A DNA stretch of 64,000 nt from Paragordius varius (lineage: Eukaryota > Nematomorpha). The stretch is taken from assembly GCA_964247055.1 (NCBI GenBank), contig OZ176050.1, forward strand, positions 11,656,001 through 11,720,000, in the 5' to 3' direction. Made by a program: the position numbers and the translations under genes. Shown here one piece after another: positions 1 to 15,100 of the stretch. The notes beneath the pieces are model-generated. The model worked only from the letters and a program-made list of their open reading frames with translations. It did no database searches and was not told the origin of the DNA. The first letter of the stretch is position 1, and each line of letters starts with the position of its first letter.

Positions 1-1483
1 ATTATACTGAAAAATTAATAGACTATGCCATAAAGAAATATTCATTTAATGATGAGTTATATGTGTCCGAAAATACTTAATTTATTTTTAGGGTGAATTT
101 GAGGTGTAAATAGTATATTAAGCATGCTCAAAGATTTAACTTTAATATAAACATTATATTTATAATATAATTCAAAGCAAGTAATGAATGAAACTTACAA
201 ATTTGTGGGTATACTCGTAAGAATCCAAGATTTCAAATTTTGAACCAAATCAGTGGACATATTTTAATGGTTAATGCTGGATAATTATTAATGATACAAT
301 GTTGAAAATGAAAATATCAAGAATTTTTATTGGCAGATTAGGTATAATAATTGGAGGTGATATAATAATATTAAGGAATGATTTCAAAGCCACATTTCTT
401 TTCTCGTTTGAAGTAGATTAATATTTAATGCAAAAATAATCCCTAAATGATAACCTGGATTATGTGTTTTCCAAATATAAGTTATCATTTTATGCGGCAT
501 AATCTAGTTAAAAAAACATAAAATTTGTCCATATCACAGATTGATTTTTAAAATAAATATCTTTTTGCTTTCTAAAAGTTTCAGGTATTCGCTTAATTAA
601 AGTTTATAGTAAAAATATATGGACCAAAAGTATCACTGGCGAAGGTTAAAATATCACAAAACAGTTTTTTTGAATCGACGTATGATTCGAAGAGATGTCA
701 AATATAAAAAAATTAATTCAATTCGGAATACCTCAGCAAATGATTTTAGATAATTTTTCATTACTAGCACATATACATAGTTATTATGGCAATTAAGCAA
801 GAGTGTGAAAAAAACCAAAAATATATAAATATAAATAGAAAGATAGATAAAAAACGAATGACAATTTATCAAATTAATATAATTTTTGGTTGCAGCATTT
901 TGAAAAAAAAATAGACAGAAAAAAAAGACAAAAAAATTCCACAAGAGAAGACGTGTGAGCATGCCATTGAATATTAAAGAAATTTAACAATTAGAATATA
1001 AATAATGCTTAATAATTCATCCCCCACCCCTCTGCGCATAGGGTATATATGTGGTGTGAAAAAAACAACTTGTAACTAGTATTTTTGTGTATTGACACAC
1101 ATATTATCCAATATGTCATTAAAAATTAATGACTCTAGAAAAACATAAGTAGTAAGTATATGGTTAATTTGTCTATTCAAAAATTAAGCCTTATATACCA
1201 AAATTGTGCGATTAATATAAAAGATAACGTTCAAAATTATAAAAGGGAAAAAAATGTTGACGAATAATCAAAATTTTTACTCTATTATATACAAGTAAAG
1301 TAGGTACTTTGTGTTATATTTAATATATATATGTGTGTTTAATTTTAAATCCGTGTCTCATTATTATCGATAAAAACCAAAATTGCCATTTCTATCAAGA
1401 ACCAACCAACCACCAACAGAAAAAAAAGATAAAAATATAATTAAATCAATAAAATTATGTTGAATTGTCATATATTTATATAT

Positions 1484-1515
<32 letters not shown>

Positions 1516-2435
1516 GCTAGCTTTGCAAGAGAAATAAAGAAAATACTAAAACTTATAACTTAATACGGATATATGTGATCATAATAATTTTCCAACTTTA
1601 TAATTAATTAATTATTATGCGATTCCCATTGGCTCACTCAATTCACTCATTTTTCAAAACGCTCTTTTTTTGTTAAAATATTCTTTTGTGATTAAAGCTA
1701 AAAAACATAAATGATATACATATATATTTAGTATGTGACAATTACAAAAACCAACCATTTCTATATGTCCAACAAAAACCTGAAAAGATAGATATATAGA
1801 TTGTTCAGTATTATATCCATAAATATAATAATTTTTATTTATGGATATAAGAGGTGTGAGTGTGTGTGTTTTGATAATTATATATTGGAAATTTATGCAT
1901 GGAAGCAAGCAGGCAGGCACAACTTTATACATATACTTTGTTAATTAATTATTATTTTACTGTAAATGTCAATATGAGAGATGGCCTTTGTCGACAACAT
2001 AACGCAAATTTATGATAAAATTATAACGCAAATTAATAATTACGGACCATATTTATCTATTTTTATACTATTTAATCCACTATGAAAAAGTATTAATCAA
2101 CTTATTTTAACAATTTGTGACAAGAATGTAACGGTATGATGATAAAAAATTCTAATCACAACAGTCAACACACTTTTAAGAACAAAGACAAAAACGAAAA
2201 TATATATGTATAACAAGACTAGTTTGCCCTCAAAAATCTGATAAATTAAATGATTAATTAATTCAAAAATATAATTGGATTTTTGTCACACACCAATATG
2301 TAACACAAAAAAATTATCAATAAATTATACTATACTATAGCTAAAACTATATATGAATTTATTGAAGACAATAAAAAAGAAACATTGTTGTAAAAAACCC
2401 ACCACCCCACTTTTTAAAAGAAACAGGCAAATGAA

Positions 2436-2593
2436 CAATATATTTAAGGGTTGCTTATTTTACACTATAGTAAGAACATTTCGTTGCACAGTAGTGTATG
2501 GAAAAAACAACAAAAGGTTGAATAACAATTATTTTTTTTGTTGCAAATGGCCCTACTATAGCGTGAAATAAGCAACCATTAAAATGCATACTA
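2436..2593. mobile_element. Short TIR element (MITE), family A copy 1
   Basis: The two ends are inverted copies of each other over about 70 bp. The right end, read on the minus strand, starts TAGTATGCATTTTAATGG and continues GTTGCTTATTTCAC; the left arm carries GGGTTGCTTATTTTACACT. The same sequence recurs at 26257-26434, which confirms a dispersed family. A TA dinucleotide follows the right end (2594-2595); the left flank is AA. There is no coding capacity. The TA flank and the CAGT-type terminus seen in copy 2 fit a non-autonomous Tc1/mariner-like element. Confidence 0.75.
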
Positions 2594-4829
2594 TAAAAAT
2601 CTACGAAAAAAACCATAAAAATAATCATTAAACATTGTATTAATTTCTACAAAAATTATGACAAATTTGGTGATAAAAAAATTTAATGATAGAAAACCTC
2701 CTCTCTCGTAATTATTCTCTTAAATTTTTATTTATTTTTGGATAATTTTTTTTCAAAAAAAAATATTTTAGCAAATGTGTTGAAGGAAGGCTGTTGTGTC
2801 AAAAATAAAAATATGAAGGGAAAACAATTTTAATTGGGTATAATTAGAATTATTATTCAAATTCATTATACATATAGGTTATAATAAAATCCAAAACCAT
2901 ATAAGTTTATATATATATATATATATATTTATATAGATTTTTAAAAGTATACTCCCGAATGAATGTTTGACAAAATATCTAAAAATATCGATAAATACAC
3001 TTTATTAAAAATTTATTATTAATAATTATAAAATGTTCATATATAAACTTAAAAGTATTTATATAATAGTTCCTTGTATCAGACTCTTAATTGCATAAAA
3101 AATGATATTAATAATTAATGAATGGTGTTGATTCCGCCTTGTCACCCTAATAATAAAATTTTTTCTTTTGTCGCAAATGAGTTATATATAATAGGGTAAG
3201 AACAATTACAATTATTGTATCGTTAAAAATTTTTTTGAACAACAAAATTTAACCAAAAAATTAAGGCTTAAAATAAATAATATAGACTTATATAGAAACG
3301 CTAGAAAAGGAATATATCGGCCGACTTTAAAGTTTTAAGTTGTAAATAAATCATTTTTAATAAATTTTTGGTGTAGAGGAATTGTTATTGGACAAACAAT
3401 AAAAAAACTTAATTAAATTATCTGTTTATAAAAAATGACAGATGCAAGTTTAAATAAAAGCTATATGTTTTTAATAATTTTGGCCCCATTTCCAAAGTTT
3501 TTATTGAATGTTCCTAAAATTTAATCCAATTAGTTTGGGTGGGATGCCCTTTTCGCAACATTTTTTTTATTGATGTAATTAAATATAATAAAAAATTATA
3601 TACCCTATAAAAATAATACAGGCGTAATGAATCTCTCGTCGGTACGTTTATGTCAAACAAGTAACCAATAAAACAAAAATATTGTAAAATTATCATTGAA
3701 AAAAATAGTCTTATATATAACTTCAAACGAAAGATTTAAAATAATATTGTAAAATTTTCGTATTGATTGATTAAATTAAAAATTGACATTAAATACCGAA
3801 ACTTTGAAAATTATATTCAAAATTGAAAAAGCATTTATAATTTGATGAGTGGTTTCGAAAGCCATCAGTTACTGAATTTATTGTCCAACAATAAAAGTGG
3901 TTAATATATGTGATTTTCATCACATATATTTCAAACTCTCCATTTCTTCATATCAAATAGAACTGAATATCAATACAAATTATTTGTATTTGGTGATTTC
4001 ATATAATCACACAGTTCTTGCGTCACTTTATGCAAAAATGGCCTACTAATTCGTTTCCAATTTAAAAAAATTATTGATTGACTTAAGACTGTGTCATAAA
4101 TCATGCATACCGGCAGATCATTTTGATTATTTATGTTTTTTTGCCGTCATTTCCTCACATATTCATTGGCTTGGATATACTGTTAATCAATTTCCTTATA
4201 GAGGTGGATTGGGAATATTTAAGCCTTAGTAAATGTGACATTGTGTGACACCAATGATAGACATGCGGGTAACGACTACAAAATCAACTAGTTAAGTTGC
4301 CTGCAGTTCTTACAATCTCTTTCTGCCATTTGATCCTTGTTCGGAGGAAGTTTCAACCACTAGTTTTAACAGCTTATGAGTTGATTCTCTGGAAACAATG
4401 CCAAAAATTTTGATTCGAATTTTTCGACTCCTAAACCTCCAACAAAGCATGTCTCATTTTTTCATAAATATGCTAATTAAAGTTACATTTTTTCCCAGCT
4501 TCTGTTTTGACACGTGTTAAAAATTCGGTCAAATAATTATTCTCATACAGTTTTTACAAAATTAAATTTAACCCAGGTGTTTGTATTATTTGATTTGTAG
4601 ACCTTTCTATCGGTATATATGATATCAGACAATTTGGGAATAATTTTATACTTATTTGACACGGGTACACCAGCATAAGCGAGATACAATATTTTACGAT
4701 TTGTGTCGCTTGGCGTCATTCTCACTTTTTTTGTGACAAATCAGAGTGTTGTAAGACCCTTATAAAACCTTTTTGATATATTAAAAGTTTATAAAGGTCG
4801 TAGAATAACGACTCCATTATAAAAGACAA

Positions 4830-5160
4830 GGTGCTGAAAGGGAAATTAAACGCCTGTTAGCAATGGATATAATAGGGCCGATAGAACCTACCAAAAACAA
4901 TTGACACATAACACCCCCATAGTCTGCAAAATTGCAAAAGCGGACGGTTCACTTAAGATTTCGTGCCTATCAAGTCATAATGAGCCAGCCTGACTTATTA
5001 GATGAAACTTATAACCACATACCCACATTCTATAAACTAGGAAAAGAATCATTTACAGTTATTTTAAAAAACGCATACCTATTACCAATAGGTTAAAGTA
5101 GTCAAAAATTCAACTCGACAATGAAAGAAAAATCCTACCGTGTATGGCAGTGAAGAGAAG
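4830..5160 (+). mobile_element. Short fossil fragment of a Gypsy-type LTR retroelement (reverse transcriptase region)
   Basis: Plus-strand reading gives patches resembling the N-terminal edge of a Ty3/Gypsy reverse transcriptase, such as EIKRLLAMDIIGPIEPT and KADGS-like text. The fragment is a few hundred bases, broken in several places, with no visible LTRs. It is an old, non-functional remnant lying 3' of unc-13 or in its intron. The family call rests on short motif resemblance only. Confidence 0.5.
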
Positions 5161-6147
5161 GTTGTCAGCAAAATTTTGTTAGAATTGGTTCTGAAAGTGT
5201 TTATAATTATTAAATAATGATATTATGGAATAAAATATAAATAAATTGTAACTTCCTTAATAAACTTCTGTTTTCAATCTATGCATTTGATTTTTGAAAG
5301 AATAGTTACGGTAATATCATGATAATTTTTCAAGAAATGTACAAAAAACAATTTCCATTATAACTTTATGTTTCAATGTAAAGGTAGAATCTAAAAATAA
5401 TTTAACATTATATATCTAAATTTCCAATTCTCACCAAATAAAAAACTTAACTCAAATATAAAAAATTTGATTGTTTATTTATTAAAATCACGAAAAAAAG
5501 GATAATAAATCTTCTTCATGGGATGTATTCCCCTTTTTCAGAAGCGATTTAAAAAAATTAAATATTCGTAAATTACTGTCAAATATATATCTTGAAATGT
5601 GATTTATGTTCTGTTTTTTTTAAAAAAATAGTTTCATGATATTTGTACATAAAAATTGTGTAAAATATAAGGTAACGGATATAGGCTATAAATTATCCAT
5701 GTTCAAAATTTCTATCCCTGTAAATTTTATGGCTCTTTAATAAGGAGAAGCCAGCATAAAATTCAAAATAATATAAATTCAGACAACATATATGAAATTT
5801 TCGCGAAAAAATAATAGGCTTCTAAATTTTTTTGGTTGATAATAAAAAAAGATAGAATTGTTATGCTTTAGATATGATGAAAAAAAACAGAAAATATCTG
5901 AAATTAGCTAAGTATAAGGTATAGCTAATTTATAATTCTAGTCAAACCTTGCGCACAGATAATTAGCACACATAAGTATATAACTGTACCATGATATATA
6001 AAAGCGAATCATTTCAAATTTATCTTAAGAAATCTGTTATGATAAAATAAAAGTTGATCTAGTTACAATGTAAATTTTAATTTTTAGAATATTCAAAGAC
6101 ATATCTTAAATTTAGGTTATACATTAACATAAATATTTGAAACTTAC

Positions 6148-9062
6148 GCATTATCCTCTGAACGAGTTTTGGCAAAGGGTGGCATTAAATTCCCATTTTT
6201 ATTATAATTATTATTGTATGTAGAACCAGATCCGGCACCATAAGAAGTATAGGGTGGGGCGGTACTTGCATGCACCTACAAAAAATATTAAGGAAAAATT
6301 TATATGCAAAAATATTCAAAGTTAAACTTAAAAAACTATAGTAAACGCCATTTAGTGTAAGCTTTGTACCATAAACCGTGCCTATCATCTAAGCCTATGG
6401 TATTTTTCCGATTTTTAAAATAAACTATAATTTTAATCGTTCAAAGTTAAGAAAACCTTCACACTTATGAGTTTGTGTGTATTTTGGAATCACCATAATA
6501 GCCAAAAACAAAAAATAAAATTAAAACAATTTTTATAACATATAATTTTAATTAATTAAATGTTGATCCAAATTAATTCTTAATATTTCTAACAAGGATT
6601 ACGACGCAATGATAATGACTGGTGAATTTTTTTAAAACGTATTATGGGGAGGAGGGGAATTAAAAGAGCAAATGCATTTTATTGTTCTAATTTGAATTTT
6701 ATGAATTTTTAATAAGTTACCATGTTTGATGCAGTATTTTTCGAAGCACGTTTCTTGGCAATAGCCGATTCTAAAAGTTGTTTGGCAGATTGTAATTTTG
6801 ATGTTCCATTCATCTACAAATAAAATTAAAAGTCTTATTTTTATGCGAAATAGCCTTAAAAAACACTTGATATGACGGTTCAACCAAAAGACAAAATTTT
6901 AAACGAAAATCAATGGGTAGATGAAGCAAATATATTGCTTATTTAATCATTTTTAGGTTTATTAACAAGACAAGATTAAATTAAAAAATTTGCCATCAAT
7001 AAAAATTACTAGATATTATACCAAATGAATAGGTTTTGAAAACAGCTTTCTGTGAAACTTTTTCAAACTTTTAAATCTTGTTTACATGAAATTTAAGTAT
7101 ATATAGCAGCATTGTTCAAAGATTAGACTGATATTATTAATTAGTTTTCATACTGTTAGAAATTGAATTGAATCAACTCCAAATTATATATATTAAGTTA
7201 GGTAAAATAAATTAAAAAAATGGAAAAATACTTGAGTCGATGTGGGTTGATGAGTATCTATAATTTGACCAGATTCATTTATAGAATTGGTATCTTCTTC
7301 AATAACTATCGAGGGCTGCTGAAATTTTTGAAGTAAATGCTGTTTTCGATGTTTTCCATGTTGTACATTCGACTTAGTCTGATAAGGTGTACGGTGAGCG
7401 TCTAAATATGGATTAAAAATAAATATATTGTAAAGGTTATATTAAGTTTAAAAGTAATTTTTATTACACATTAAAAAAACATTTGTTGACAGTTATAGAA
7501 ATGAGTTTAAACAAGTGAAATTGTAAGTAAATAAATTAATGTATATTCTTTTTATATGCCTTTTTGTTTAATTTTAATAACCGCCTTTGCCATAAGGCCT
7601 TAATTCGGTTTAAATATTCAAATATCTTTTTTTCTAACCAAAAAAATGTTTATATTAATTTCCTGAGTTTAAAAATTTAATTTTTTCTTATGATCCGTCC
7701 CCTATCTTGATGTAACTGACAGATTTATAATAATAATCCGTATGCTCTTTGAAAACACTGTTCAAAAACTTGCATATGGTGTCTGGAATAATTAACTGAA
7801 CCAAGTATCAACCCAGATTACATTTGAATAAAATTTAAAGTAATTTTTCGTTTAAAGCGGCTTTTAAGTTTATATATAAATATATAATATACTGTATGCA
7901 AAAAAGGGTTAATTTTATTAAAAAAATTTTATGAGATAGCTTATGACTAACAAATTCCTTTGCCGCAAAAAAATTTATTTGTTGACGACCTAGTTTTCAA
8001 AATATTGAGAGAAAATTGAAATCGGACAAAAAAAGAAGATTAAGGATAATTCAAAAATAATGATAAAATGAGATATTATGGTTTATTATCATTTTAAGTG
8101 ATATTTCTAATATATAAATAGCCTAAAATCATATTAGGGTTTCCATAAAGTCTCAGCTCAAAAGATGGCGTTTTTCTTTTAACACCCTTAAAAAACAAAA
8201 AAAAAATTTTGGAAAATATATTAAAATATTTCTTTTTAATTATTTACTAGCTAAATTCACTATTAAAATCTTAACATTCACAATTTATTCAGTAAAAAAA
8301 ATTATATATAAACAAAACTAAAAATACTGTTTTTTTATTTTATTGTCGTTTAATTTATGAATGCATAAAAAATTTAATGTTTTATTTTGGAATCTACATG
8401 GGTTAAGAAAAACCTTTAAATCTACTAAAATGATAACAAACCATAATATCTCAGGTTTTACCATTTTTTTTGAATTTTATCTATGATTTTTACTTTTTGC
8501 CCAATATTAATTTTCTCTCAAAATTTTAAACTAGGTCGTAATTGATTAAATTTTTGCGGAAAATGGATTCCCTGGTCATAAACTATCTCATGAAACAAAT
8601 TTATTGTATAAATTAGCCCTCTTTCTTGCACACAATATATATATATATATATATGTAACATTATAATTGTTTTAATACAATACCTAGAGGATGATCATGA
8701 TCCAAAGATTTAAACATCTGATTAGAAAAGAATGGTGCCTTTGAATTTGTTGGAGAAATATCTGATAATTGATGAATTAAATGTTTCTTTGAACCATTTC
8801 GATCATAAGGCAAATGCGATGTTAATTTGTCATCACTGGCAGTGTGGAGCATTGATTGTGCGCGACATAATGGTAAATTTCTGTGGCAAAACATATATAT
8901 ATTTTGCAATAATAATAAATATAATAGGACTATTATTAAAAAAATTTATAAAGATTTGAAAAATTGAACTATTTATTTTTTTTATTTCGACAATATGGAA
9001 TTTTTTTATTAAGATGAAATATTTTTTGTAATAATCCCGTTGACGACATTTGATTTAGTTTA

Positions 9063-9118
<56 letters not shown>

Positions 9119-12100
9119 AAATTATTTATAAGAGCATAAACATTATCAATTTTTCTAAAAAATAGATTCTTTTTAACAGTGGCCTTGTGTTAAACGCCGA
9201 ATTATATTGTACGTTAAAAGTTTATTAAATAATAATTTAAACCTAACAAAAAAGTACAAATTTTTCGATTTTATATAGCCTCAAACATTTAGTTTAGTTG
9301 TATCTCCAAAGAATTTAAAATTAGAAAATCAATTAATTAATTAATAAACTGAAGTTTAAGCCAATGCTGTGCGAAATATTAGTACATAAACAAGCATTTA
9401 AAAAGCTATCATCATCATCATCATGATAAAATTGAAATTTTAATAGTTATAATTACATAACATAAATTTTGTTCAGATTTACAGTCATGTAGCCTTTTTA
9501 TCAAAAATTTATTTTTTTTTCGTTAAATGGGTATAAATATTTGGTAAAGTATGGAAAAAACAAGAGCTCAATGTTATTAACAATATCATATTCATAAAAA
9601 AGTATATGGTATTACCATAGAGCTCTTGTTTTTTCCATTCTTTACCAAATATTTATATCACCCATTTAACGAACGAAAAAACAAAATAAATTTTTGATAA
9701 AATAAAGGATGATACATGGTGACTGTAATAATTGAAATAAATATATGTAAATTAATTAATATGGCGAAACAAAAAACCTATAATCTGTAACAACATGAGC
9801 GATGATACCATTAGTTGTCAGAGATGGAACGCTTGATTTTGCGCCCCTACTATTGTATGATAAAAATGGACTTCCGGGCTCAGGTGAATATGAAACTTTT
9901 CGATTGACTTTGTGAGTTTTTATTCTATTATCATCAGCATCATTATTGGTAATTAGAGCTTTTCCCGATGCTGACATAGGAAATTTGTCTTCCTCCAATA
10001 TTGTGGAAACTGGTGGTGGTGGGGTAGGTTGTTTTCGGTTTATAGATTTTTCTAAAATGTTTTTTTACAAATGTTGTTTTTTTTTCGAAATTAAATCATC
10101 ATATATTAAATGGTCTCTCTCTCTTAAATTAAAGTTAAAAGCGCGCAAATTTGTTTTCACCGTGTTGTTATTGTATATAACCACGCATTAAAAAAATCTT
10201 AAGTTGTTAATGCCTAAATTAAGGTGTAAAATGATTCATAAAATGATACCACCATAAATCGAAATAGTAAATTTTAAGCGAAAAGATAATATTAAACGAA
10301 TTGAGTATAAATTCGAAAACGCTTACCAATATTTTCTTTATATTTGCCATACATTTTAAAGAGATAATCAAAAATAACTTAAATAAAACTAATTATATGG
10401 AGAGTTATAATATTAAAGTACTTAAAATAAATATACCGAAAAAATAACTAAAGTCAAAATAATTCTGTAGATGCCTACTTTACAGTTGACTTTAAAAAAA
10501 TTAAAGTATTTAAGTGTCCCAAGAAAAAGTAAAATTGATATTAAAGAAAAAAACTTTTTTGTTCCATCAAAGCCCGGTTTGCTAATATTTCGGAAAACGT
10601 TAACTTTGTTAAAGCGGAACTATTAGGTGGCACATTTTCCTCTTTGGATAAATGAGTGGTAGAGACGTGTTTTGAAATAATTGATGATGGTTTTGTCGTT
10701 ACTATTTCATGTGTTGAACTAATTATTTTGTCCATTAAAGCTATTGATGTATAAAAAAGTCAAGACTTATAATTTTTGCATATATAAAACTAATTATAAT
10801 CTTTGAATTATTATAATTATCAGTACAAATAATAACCAAAATTATCATTATATAAAATATGAATAATTATTACAATTGAAAAGTGTAGAATATAATATAT
10901 GGCCAAAACAAGAAATATTACAAACTACCTACCTCCATCTCGTTTTTCCTCGATATTTTCTCCCCTTGATAAACTACCATCACGCAGATCAGCTGATCTG
11001 CTCAAAGTAGGCGCCACAGTATAATGCAAAGAACTGGTGCGACCATAACTTTTGCCATCTTCAATGGTAAATATAGAAGGTGTTTTAGGCTGTTTGAGTT
11101 TTGAATCTTGCTGTTTGATTGGAGGAACATTTGAAGTTATCATCGAGGAAAGTGTAGCGATAGCACTGATGGGTATAGCTGGTAGTATACGTAATGAATT
11201 GGTTTGTTGTCGATTTATGGACTGTTGTTTTTGTTGTTTGTCTTCACCGCCAATTTCTTGTGAATAAGCCGTGGTTATTGATTGATATTTGGGAACTTCA
11301 CTCATGGGCAATATACTGAAAGTGAGATTAAAGATATAAGATTTAAACTATAATGAGACAAATAGTAAAAGTTATGTTTATGGATAAAAATTTGGACTAT
11401 TTTACCATTTTGTTGTCAGAAAAAAAAATCGAGAGATTCTTATATAACATTCGAGTTTTTGACATTGATTAAAAAGGGGATTAAATTATTTATATTAAAA
11501 AAATAGAAAACGGATGATTAACTTTTGCGCTACAATCTTTAAACTTTTTACTAAATTATTTCATAATGTATCGAATTATAAGTTTTTTTTGAAAAAATAA
11601 CAAAATTATACTTTTGGGCGTCTAAAACATTTTCTGGCTTTTCCGTAGCTATCATGCTATGTTTATAGTAAGGCAGCTTTTTATCATCCTCATAATCATC
11701 AATCTTTAGTGTTGGTATAATTTTGTTAACGCCGCTTGTTATGGTAGATTTCATTTTATTTAAATTATTATTATTGCCATTATTTATGGTAAAATTATTT
11801 AAATTATTATTATTATTTATAGTTGTATTGAAATTATTAAAATTATTGGATATGGTAGGGTAACCACTAAATGTGCCCCCTCCCCCATTATTGTAATGAT
11901 GCTGTAAAACAGCTGGGAAATTGGCATCACTAATGTAATCGCTATCTTCAGAGAATCCCGTTACTTGAAAAATATATTATAATAAAAAAATTATTTTTAT
12001 AAAAAATCTAAAATAATTAATTTAATCTAAAATAATCAATAATTTCCTAAAAAATTAAAAATATCAAAAAAAACTTACAATGTACAAGAGCCGGGTTCCG

Positions 12101-15100
12101 CCTCCGTTGATTTTCAAGAGTAACCAACTGACATATAAAAGAGTAATTTTATTAAAATTATGTTAAATTTATATAAAAATAAATTTATTTAAAAAAAAAA
12201 TTATTTTATTAAAATTTATATTAGTCAATTATGAAAAAAGAGAATAAAATTAAATTGAATTTTATTATAATATATTACCTCTTGGTCCATAATACTGTTT
12301 AGCACCTCAAGTTTTTGTTGCAATTCCATTGCCTCAGAATCTTGAAGATCTATCATGAATTAAAGTTTTTTAAAAATTAAAATTATTATTTGCAGCAAAA
12401 AAATGTGGAATAAATATAACAAATATATCAAAGAATATATATTGGTTGAATAATTTATTTATTTATGAGATTATAATGTGCATTTTTTTGACTATAAATA
12501 AAAAAGCTAAAATAACCAAAAAATTTAAAGAAATGGATTTGGAAAATCCCAGGCCTTATCACCAAAAACAGAGTTTTACAATTTTTTTTATTCGTAAAAA
12601 CCAAATTAAACCAAACATTTATGCAATTCATTTTTATTTAAAAAATTGCTAAATTCAATGTAAAAAATTGACAATCTGTCAAAAACAATAAACGGGGATT
12701 TTTTTAGCGTTATTAACCAATTTTATTTTTTCCTTTCTCTGCAGCAATAAACATAAGAATGTCATATCTAATTTTTCCACTTATTTTATGTTTTCAAATG
12801 GGATTTTTTATAAGTTTAATAGGAATGGGAATAAAATTTATTTTATTATTACTATATAATGGAAAAAAATTTACTCCGGCAAAATTTTTCTGCCCGAAGA
12901 TTTCAAATGTAATAATTTTATTAGTTGAGTTTGTAAAATAAAAAATTAATTTAATTGACATTAACAACTCCATTATATTGAATAACGGCTTAAGTAAATC
13001 TATGTATAATTTAATAAACATCACACCAAAACAAACTATCAAAATTTCACTAATTTTCAAAAAATTTATCAAATAATGATAAATCTACCCTACCCTAAAT
13101 AATCACAAACTAATGATCTATATAAATAATCATTAAACAGACAGAAAAAACAAAAAGACTAAAACCTAATATATTTTAAGGGTTCGATTCGCATCTTTAA
13201 AAATTGCAAAATAAATTCTGGGCTAAAAAACAAAATAATAATATTTATTTATACTATTACGTTTAAAGTATAGTAGTATAAATTTCATCAGATAAAAATG
13301 AGATAAAAATCAAATAAATAAGTATTATTATTATAATTGTTTTGATGGAGTTAATTTTGTTTTTTATGTATAGTATTCACCAACATATCTCAATACAATA
13401 AGCGCCGGAATATCAAGATCAAAAAGTCTAATCCTAGACACAATGGTGAAGATGGCCTACCATATCAAAAAAGAAGACCGATGTTAAGATGGCTGGGTAC
13501 TGTAAATAAGGAACCGGTTAGAATTATAAGGGTATGAAAGAAATAGCATGAGAAAGAGACAAGTGGAGAGACCTCGTCATTTTATTTTCCAAGAAGTCAA
13601 GCTTGACCTACGAATTACCTACCTACCTTTTACATCCACAACATTCACAAAGACTAATATAGTTGTTTTTTAATAAATTACATTACACCTCCGACCATAT
13701 ACATAAACGAATCAATTGTCTCCATTAAAACAATTATCATCAAGATAACCTTTTATATTTTTTTCTCTTTTTTATTAGATATTGTTTATACTACTATAAA
13801 CGAAATATAATAAATAAATCTTATAATTATATAAATTTCGCTCTTTAGCCCAGAATATATTTTACAAATATGTTTCATTTTGCCCATAAACTTATAAAAA
13901 GTATACTAAATTCAATATTTGAAAAAAAAATTAAAAAAAATACCATAAGGAAGTTCGAAATGAGCATCAATGTAAACTTTGTTTTTAGTTGGCGTTCGGG
14001 TTCCCACCACGATTCCGTCTTTCATCTCAACTTCGCTATCCATACTTATCCATTTACCATTGCTTGTCTTTTGAAAAACAATTTTGATTATAAAAAATTA
14101 AAACCAATAATATATATTAATTAATAAATTGGTAATTTTACAACATTTTTTAAAAACAAGGTGTAAATCGGAATAAAAAGTTTATATCTGCTTTAATATG
14201 TTTTAAATCAAGAGTCGCCTGCTATTATAATAGGAAATAATTTTTTTGCTTATGGTTACATCATATTTTAATTACCAATGGCCAAATAAACCCTAAGAAG
14301 GATGCACACATTTTTGATGAAGAAAAATAAAAAAAGGCAAACTATTCTTCTAAAGTTTAGAGAGTTATAGAAAAATACCTATATTTTATGATTTAGAACT
14401 TTAAATTATACAATAAGAAAATTACACGAATTATGCTTGCCAAAATGTCAACGAGAATATTCTATGTAGTAATAATAATTTGAGTTTTGGTAAATTTTTA
14501 AAACTAAGCAATATCCAGAATATCTGATACATGTAGTATATTTTACAATGGATAAAAATTATAATGAAAAACTAAAATGAAAGAAAAATAATTAACATAA
14601 ACTTGATTAGTGTGGGGTAGATGAGCTAAAGGCATCCAATGAGTCCCCAATAAACGATCCCATAACATACCTTTGTTCCAAAGTTCTATCACCAACCCTA
14701 TATCGGTGCGGTTTGTTTCGCTAATATAAATTTGAAAAATGTTTTTATTGAATGATATGTCAAAAAATTATCATATTCTTGAATTTGTAAAATATTTATT
14801 AATAAAGGCTGATTTTCTATAGTTTTTAAATATAATCATATAAGATAAAATAAAAAATATTTTATATGAAAAAAGAATCATACAACATAAAATCTTGTTC
14901 CCAGCATGGATTGAGCCCTTTAAGAGCAACCGTAGTTGACTTAACACTTTGAAGTTTTATGGTAACATATGTATAAAAGTCATCTAAATATGATTAATAC
15001 AATAGATAGAAATATTTTGATTGAATTATTATTATTTACACACCTGGATTCCCAACAAGCCGAGCGCATTTCACTAAAAATATAAATAAAATTTATTCAT

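Larger units (their letters stand above)
1..6147. other. AT-rich DNA without recognisable exons
   Basis: The open frames here are short and low in complexity, and I recognise no protein family in them apart from the mobile-element pieces listed separately. The stretch lies downstream of the last visible unc-13 exon on the minus strand. That exon ends in an open codon phase with a GTAAGT donor, so this is most likely a long unc-13 intron. I found none of the C1, C2B, MUN or C2C exons that should follow. A simple TA repeat lies near 1479-1515. A decayed patch at about 3840-4740 has slightly higher GC and looks like old transposon sequence, but I cannot assign it. Confidence 0.5.

Noticed and set aside
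8732-8959. Plus-strand frame opposite the unc-13 exon 8880-8684
   Set aside because: It is the antisense shadow of a phase-consistent unc-13 exon and has no splice or family support.
13180-13205. T-loop-like GGTTCGATTC suggesting a tRNA
   Set aside because: Flanking bases do not form a T stem and no acceptor or anticodon arm is present. I found no supportable tRNA in the window.
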